Origin: Spirochaetota bacterium
Lineage (GTDB): Bacteria; Spirochaetota; Spirochaetia; DSM-27196; PWMO01
Reading direction: 5' to 3'
Assembly: GCA_009908925.1 (NCBI GenBank)
Contig: JAAAOH010000236.1
Span: 1-9,780 of the forward strand
Length of the DNA: 9,780 bases
Shown here: positions 6,563-9,780 of the stretch, piece after piece
Layout of the letters: each line of letters begins with the position of its first letter
Numbering within the stretch: the stretch's first letter is position 1
Notes under the pieces: model-generated
The model's database searches: none
The model's input: only the letters and a program-made list of their open reading frames with translations
Told to the model about the DNA's origin: nothing
Translations under genes and position numbers: made by a program

Positions 6563-7012
6563 CTATACATCGCCGCTTTTTAGGTACTCGTACGTCTCCC
6601 GCAGGAATGCGCCGTGGCCCGCGGTCAGCGCGTGTCCGACAAGTCGCCGGATGGGCGGGAGATAGACGATGGCGCCAACGGCATCGGTGAAAAGGCCCGG
6701 TAGCAGGAGGAGCACTCCGGCGGCGAGAAGGCCCGCGAGTCGCGCATACTCCCGCCTCGGGAAGATATCGGCGGCTACATCCCGTCGTACTCGCTGCAGG
6801 GTTGCGCCGGCGGAGTTCAGCAAGAAAAACAGCGCGAAGAGGCCCGTAGATGCGGTCGCTGCCAGCACGAGATGTTTGCCGTAATGCTCACCGAGCGTCA
6901 GTAGAATGTAGCCGTCGGCGATCCCGAGCATCGAGAGGAAGAGCAGCGCGAGAAACAGGCGTGATATGAAGCCGGACTCGAACAGTCTCAGCAGCCCCTT
7001 CGTCCTGTGCAT
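6563..7012 (-). CDS. FxsA-family membrane protein
   Basis: A 149-residue inner-membrane protein. Residues 16-41 and 47-66 are hydrophobic, and residues 93-122 contain the hallmark LLLLPGLFTDAVG followed by YLPPIRR, which is the conserved FxsA segment. E. coli FxsA affects exclusion of phage T7 by the F plasmid when overproduced; its normal role is not known. Between the membrane parts lies a basic stretch with LQRVRRDV (72-79), close to the family's usual basic loop. The ATG at 7012 is chosen because GGGAGAGG (7015-7022) sits just upstream; an in-frame TTG at 7051 is less likely. The gene converges on the glycosyltransferase homologue with 3 nt between stop codons and diverges from the response regulator. 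No intrinsic terminator is visible at the convergence. Confidence 0.85.
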   Translation of the reverse strand: MHRTKGLLRLFESGFISRLFLALLFLSMLGIADGYILLTLGEHYGKHLVLAATASTGLFALFFLLNSAGATLQRVRRDVAADIFPRREYARLAGLLAAGVLLLLPGLFTDAVGAIVYLPPIRRLVGHALTAGHGAFLRETYEYLKSGDV

Positions 7013-7014
7013 GA

Positions 7015-7022
7015 CCTCTCCC
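7015..7022 (-). promoter_or_regulatory. Shine-Dalgarno of the FxsA-family gene
   Basis: Minus strand GGGAGAGG, with its GGAG core 5 nt from the ATG at 7012. It supports this start over the upstream TTG at 7051. Confidence 0.6.
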
Positions 7023-7039
7023 ACTATGCAGGCTGCAGA

Positions 7040-7096
7040 TATCCCGGACAAGAGCCCCTAAAATACTACCGCAGGTTACTTGCCGTTTCCCGGACA
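7040..7096. repeat. Direct repeat TCCCGGACA in the fxsA/response regulator gap
   Basis: The 9-mer TCCCGGACA occurs at 7042-7050 and 7088-7096, on the same strand, starts 46 bp apart; with a T two bases upstream in both copies the match is TnTCCCGGACA (7040-7050 and 7086-7096). The pair spans most of a 102-bp divergent intergenic region, so a regulator-binding role is possible. Confidence 0.5.
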
Positions 7097-7107
7097 TCCC
7101 GTATCTT
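7080..7107 (+). promoter_or_regulatory. Possible promoter of the response regulator gene
   Basis: TTGCCG (7080-7085), a 16-nt spacer and TATCTT (7102-7107) match consensus at 4 of 6 positions each. The predicted transcription start coincides with the ATG at 7115, and no Shine-Dalgarno is present before it. Weak but consistent with a leaderless message. Confidence 0.3.
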
Positions 7108-7114
7108 AACGCTC

Positions 7115-8248
7115 ATGGTCCGGGTGCTAATCATTGATCGCGACACCCGCTCACACCGAACCTTGCGCTCACTTCTGCCCGACCGCTTCCGACTCGTACA
7201 CCACAGCGAACCGGCGCTGTCCGTCGACCGCGTCCGCATCGAGCGCCCGGACCTGGTGATCCTCGATATCGACCTCGGTGAGTTCGACGGCCTGGCGCTG
7301 CTGCGCTCGCTGGTCAGTATGCCCGATGCGCCGCCCGTGCTCGTACTGTCATCGCTTCGCCATACACGCCTGGTGGTTCAGGCGGTGCGAAGCGGAGCCG
7401 CGGATTACCTGACAAAGCCCTTCGTGCTCGACGAGCTCACCGGCGCGATGATCGCGGCCCTCGAGCGACGTCCTCGGCCCCCTGCCGCCGCGAATGCCGC
7501 AGAGAACTCGGTCCTTTCCCGCATCATCGGCGAGAGTCGGGCCGCCGGTGATCAACGCAGGAGGGCCCGGCTCTTTGCCGAGTCTTCGGCGCCCGTAATG
7601 ATCCTCGGCGAGAGCGGAACCGGCAAAGACCTTTTTGCGCGCGTGGTGCATGGCCTCTCTTCGCGCGGGCGCGGAGCGTACATCGCGGTGAACTGCGGCG
7701 CAGTGCCGGAATCCCTCTTCGAGAGCGAGATGTTCGGCGTTACGCGCGGAGCCTACACCGACGCCGTCGACCGCCCCGGCCACTTCGAAGAGGCCGACGG
7801 TGGCACGCTGTTCCTCGACGAGATCGGAGAGCTCAGCCGCCTGTCACAGGTCAAGCTCCTGCGCGTGCTCGAAGAGCGGCGCGTGCGGAGAATCGGCAGC
7901 ACTACCGAGCGGCAGATAGACGTCCGCGTGATCGCTGCCTCCAATCGCCCCTTGCGTGAAGACGTCCAGGCCGGTCGGTTCCGCGCCGATCTCTTCTATC
8001 GGCTCAACATACTCTCGGTCGAGCTCGCGCCCCTGCGCGAGCGTCCGGAGGACATCGGGTTTCTCGCCCACCACTTTCTGGCCCAGAGTTGCCGGTCCAT
8101 GCCCCTCGGATTCACCGACGCGGCGCTCGACACCCTTCGCGCGCACTCGTGGCCCGGTAACATCCGGGAGCTCCGCAATCTCGTGGAGCGCGCGGGCCTG
8201 GTCGCCGAAGAGAATATGATTCGACCGGCAGATGTGATGTTCGTGTAG
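7115..8248 (+). CDS. Response regulator with sigma-54-activator AAA+ domain, no DNA-binding domain
   Basis: A 377-residue two-domain regulator. The receiver (1-115) has the acidic pair Asp8/Asp10, phosphoacceptor Asp51 in VILDIDLGEFDG, Ser79/Ser80, and Lys101 in LTKPF. The AAA+ domain (about 135-375) has Walker A GESGTGKD (165-172), Walker B GGTLFLDE (229-236), ASNRP (275-279) as sensor I, and the WPGNIRELRNLVER block (346-359) with sensor II. The sigma-54 contact loop, usually GAFTGA, reads GAYTDA (212-217). The protein stops right after PADVMFV, without the Fis-type helix-turn-helix that follows in NtrC-like proteins. It may therefore act without specific DNA binding, as reported for some activators, or on a non-promoter target. 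The ATG at 7115 fits receiver domains that begin with VRVLIIDRD; a longer frame to 7007 crosses the intergenic promoter region. No histidine kinase gene is adjacent. Confidence 0.93.
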   Translation: MVRVLIIDRDTRSHRTLRSLLPDRFRLVHHSEPALSVDRVRIERPDLVILDIDLGEFDGLALLRSLVSMPDAPPVLVLSSLRHTRLVVQAVRSGAADYLTKPFVLDELTGAMIAALERRPRPPAAANAAENSVLSRIIGESRAAGDQRRRARLFAESSAPVMILGESGTGKDLFARVVHGLSSRGRGAYIAVNCGAVPESLFESEMFGVTRGAYTDAVDRPGHFEEADGGTLFLDEIGELSRLSQVKLLRVLEERRVRRIGSTTERQIDVRVIAASNRPLREDVQAGRFRADLFYRLNILSVELAPLRERPEDIGFLAHHFLAQSCRSMPLGFTDAALDTLRAHSWPGNIRELRNLVERAGLVAEENMIRPADVMFV

Positions 8249-8266
8249 GAATGACTGCGATCTCCG

Positions 8267-8746
8267 TTACTGCAGGAGTCTGAGGTAGAGCCCCTCGACG
8301 AGCGGAACAGAGTTCCCGTCCGAATCAGTCGTGATGCCCGCGAAGCGCCCGATAACGAGCGCCGGCACGTTGGTGGTAATCGCATCTCCCGAGGTGTTTC
8401 GGTTGCGACGGGTTGGTATGCGCGAGAAGAACTCCGGCCCCCGTATGTCGACATAGGCGCTGTACATCACGACCTTCTCGAGGCCCTGCCATTCACCCGT
8501 GACGAGCGCGAGCCGCGCCCTGAAGCTCGCTTCTTCCGCATCGAGCACCTCGATTGCCGAGACGACGCCGTCGAGCATCAGCAGGCGTCCGTCGGGGGTG
8601 GGATCCGTGCCCTCGCGGACACTCAGCGACAGCGATTTCAGTGATTCATCAAAGTCCACTACGGCTCCGAAGTCCGACAGGTCGACGCCGGACGCGGCGC
8701 CCGAGGCCAGCACGAACATCAGAGCCGCCGCCAACACATTTCTCAT
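8267..8746 (-). CDS. Small exported protein of unknown function, 159 aa
   Basis: I do not recognise this protein. It starts MRNVLAAALMFVLASGAASG, a classical signal peptide with an Arg, a hydrophobic core and a likely cleavage after Ala-Ser-Gly near residue 20, with no lipobox Cys, so it is probably periplasmic or secreted. The mature part (about 139 residues) is acidic at first, then beta-rich, with repeated short hydrophobic strands (RLLMLDGVVSAIEV, ARLALVTG, VVMYSAYVDIRG, ALVIGRFAGI) suggesting a compact beta fold. No cysteines are visible in the mature part. A Shine-Dalgarno (GGGAG, 8754-8758) lies 7 nt before the ATG, and a good promoter is present upstream. It converges on the response regulator with 18 nt between stops and diverges from the dehydrogenase gene. 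Confidence 0.82.
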   Translation of the reverse strand: MRNVLAAALMFVLASGAASGVDLSDFGAVVDFDESLKSLSLSVREGTDPTPDGRLLMLDGVVSAIEVLDAEEASFRARLALVTGEWQGLEKVVMYSAYVDIRGPEFFSRIPTRRNRNTSGDAITTNVPALVIGRFAGITTDSDGNSVPLVEGLYLRLLQ

Positions 8747-8774
8747 ATCACCGCTCCCGGACCGTTTGAGCGGG

Positions 8775-8803
8775 ATTATAGCAGCAGGTACGGGTTTTGT
8801 CTC
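8775..8803 (-). promoter_or_regulatory. Sigma-70-type promoter of the small exported protein
   Basis: The minus strand has a perfect -10 TATAAT (8780-8775), a 17-nt spacer and a -35 GAGACA (8803-8798, 4 of 6). Transcription would start near 8768, giving a leader of about 22 nt with the Shine-Dalgarno. Confidence 0.6.
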
Positions 8804-8839
8804 GCAGCGTCGACTTTGTGGGGATTCTCACGTGTTTCG

Positions 8840-8848
8840 TGATATATT
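8840..8848 (+). promoter_or_regulatory. Possible extended -10 of the dehydrogenase gene
   Basis: TGATATATT fits the extended -10 form TGnTATAAT with one mismatch. No -35 is seen at the right distance, which an extended -10 can do without. The predicted transcription start falls at about 8855, the first ATG of the gene. Confidence 0.35.
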
Positions 8849-8854
8849 GTGGCG

Positions 8855-9577
8855 ATGATGGGGATGCTTCGTGCTCTCGTAATCGGCGCGACGGGCGGCA
8901 TCGGCCGTGAGGTCGCACGGCTTCTCGCGGAGCCGGGGATCGAGGTCGTCTGTCACGGTCACGTGGACGACGAGCGAATGGACACGCTCCTCGAAGACAT
9001 CCGTTCACGAGGCGGGGGCGCACGAGCGGTCATCCGGACGCTCGAGTGTGCCGAAGACATAATAGAGGAGATCGATGCCCTTCTACCGGTGGACATCCTG
9101 GTTGTGGCCTTCGGACCGATGATCAGGGCGTCTGTAGCGGATATGGAACCCGAGTCCTGGCGGGGCATGGCCGAGCTGAACTTCGTGATGCCGTCGGCTG
9201 CAATCAGCAGGTGCCTGCCGGCGATGAAAGAGCGGAACTTCGGCCGCATTTTGCTGTTCGGCGGTACGCGAACCGACCGTATTCGTGGCTATGAGACCAT
9301 TGCGGCATACGCTGCTGCGAAAACGGGGCTGGCGAGCGTAGTGAAGTCGGTTGCACGGCAGACGGGGAGCTACGACATCTGCATCAACGCGTTGTGCCCG
9401 GGATACGTCGACACCGAGTACTACGATGATGCGGAACGTGAGCGGGCGATTCGATCATCCCCGGGTGGGCGGATGATTGATCCTGCTGAGGTTGCCGAAA
9501 TGGCCGGCGTTCTGCTGAGCCGACGGAATCGGAGTGTGACCGGTGCTATCGTGCCGATTGACGGTGGCTTAGGGTGA
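8855..9577 (+). CDS. Atypical short-chain dehydrogenase/reductase (SDR) family protein
   Basis: A Rossmann-fold protein of about 240 residues, the usual classical SDR length. Numbering from the ATG at 8855, it has the dinucleotide-binding GATGGIG (11-17), Asn109 in the ELNFVMPSA helix, Tyr152-x-x-x-Lys156 (YAAAK), the INALCPGYVDTE segment (177-188) and the typical C-terminal VTGAIVPIDGGLG. Two usual marks are missing: the NNAG block reads VAFGP (84-88), and the catalytic Ser position in the strand before the active-site Tyr reads FGGT (135-138). It may still reduce a carbonyl substrate using Thr138 or another group, or may have lost or changed activity; the substrate is unknown. The start is ambiguous: GTG 8849 and ATGs at 8855, 8858 and 8864 are all in frame, none with a good Shine-Dalgarno. 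It is divergent from the exported-protein gene. Confidence 0.88.
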   Translation: MMGMLRALVIGATGGIGREVARLLAEPGIEVVCHGHVDDERMDTLLEDIRSRGGGARAVIRTLECAEDIIEEIDALLPVDILVVAFGPMIRASVADMEPESWRGMAELNFVMPSAAISRCLPAMKERNFGRILLFGGTRTDRIRGYETIAAYAAAKTGLASVVKSVARQTGSYDICINALCPGYVDTEYYDDAERERAIRSSPGGRMIDPAEVAEMAGVLLSRRNRSVTGAIVPIDGGLG

Positions 9578-9588
9578 GGATTTGAGGT

Positions 9589-9617
9589 TTGACAAAGGCT
9601 GTGCGGACAAATAACAT
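9589..9617 (+). promoter_or_regulatory. Sigma-70-type promoter of the gene at 9678
   Basis: Perfect -35 TTGACA (9589-9594), a 17-nt spacer and -10 TAACAT (9612-9617, 4 of 6). Transcription would start near 9624 and give a leader of about 54 nt. The -35 and spacer share 16 of 20 bases with the NSS transporter promoter. Confidence 0.5.
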
Positions 9618-9677
9618 AAGGGCGATGCGCTCATCTAAAAATCGCGGGCCTGCATCTGTCTCTGTAGAAGGGGAGCT

Positions 9678-9780
9678 ATGAGCAACAACGAGATCGTTCC
9701 TGGCTTCGATGAGGAAAAGGACGAAAGTCTCAAAATCAGGCTGCAAAAAATCGACTCCGTCGAGGGATGCCTCGTCCTTT
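9678..9780 (+). CDS. N-terminus of a probable STAS-domain protein (partial, runs off the window)
   Basis: An ATG at 9678 follows a purine-rich Shine-Dalgarno (AAGGGGAG, 9668-9675) and opens a frame of 34 full codons to the edge. The peptide starts MSNNEIVPGFDEEKDESLKI, then continues with a segment ending EGCLVL. A charged leader followed by a first beta strand preceded by a SVEG turn resembles the start of STAS-domain proteins (anti-sigma-factor antagonists) found in spirochaetes, as I recall them; too little is present to be certain. It has its own promoter 60 nt upstream and lies 100 nt after the dehydrogenase. The coding call is fairly secure, the family call is tentative. Confidence 0.6.
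   Translation, partial: MSNNEIVPGFDEEKDESLKIRLQKIDSVEGCLVL

Noticed and set aside
7013..7060. Minus-strand promoter TTGTCC-17-CATAGT for the FxsA-family gene
   Set aside because: Both hexamers match only 4 of 6, and the predicted start would fall within the Shine-Dalgarno, although a good ribosome-binding site is present; not convincing.
1..9780. CRISPR array, tRNA, rRNA, insertion sequence, prophage or defence island
   Set aside because: No regular spaced repeats, cloverleaf, rRNA segment, transposase, integrase or known defence protein was seen in the window.

Overview
The window (about 60% GC by eye) is ordinary bacterial chromosome: densely packed protein genes, with no rRNA, tRNA, insertion sequence, phage gene or CRISPR array that I can see. 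A spirochaete of the Spirochaeta/Treponema group is my best guess. It rests on the general look of the proteins, the truncated STAS-like N-terminus at the right edge, and sigma-70-like promoters in a GC-rich background. It is inference and should be tested by protein searches.

Layout. (1) 1-1598, minus strand: a two-gene unit for a sodium:neurotransmitter-symporter (NSS) family transporter and a tiny MetS-like small subunit that runs off the left edge, with a clear promoter at 1648-1676. (2) 1747-3465, plus strand: a calcineurin-like metallophosphoesterase, then a protein I do not recognise, separated by a four-copy 8-bp GC-rich tandem repeat. (3) 3547-6559, plus strand: a tight operon of a membrane-anchored S41 C-terminal processing protease, the 16S rRNA methyltransferase RsmE, and a divergent WecG/TagA/CpsF-type glycosyltransferase homologue (8-nt gap, then a 13-nt overlap). 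(4) 6563-7012, minus strand: an FxsA-family membrane protein, convergent with region 3 (3 nt between stops). (5) 7115-8248, plus strand: a response regulator with a sigma-54-activator AAA+ domain but no C-terminal DNA-binding domain and an altered GAFTGA loop. (6) 8267-8746, minus strand: a small exported protein of unknown function. (7) 8855-9577, plus strand: an atypical short-chain dehydrogenase. (8) 9678 to the right edge, plus strand: the first 34 codons of a probable STAS-domain protein with its own promoter.

No gap exceeds 150 bases; the intergenic stretches hold promoters, the tandem repeat and one direct repeat, and I saw no convincing intrinsic terminator. The genes serve separate jobs: sodium-coupled uptake, envelope proteolysis, ribosome modification, and regulation.

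I did not find a clearly new multi-gene system. The most interesting items are several family members lacking expected active-site or functional residues (metallophosphoesterase, WecG-like, SDR, sigma-54 activator), the unrecognised 329-residue protein, and plus-strand genes whose promoter-like elements sit so close to the start that the mRNA may be leaderless.
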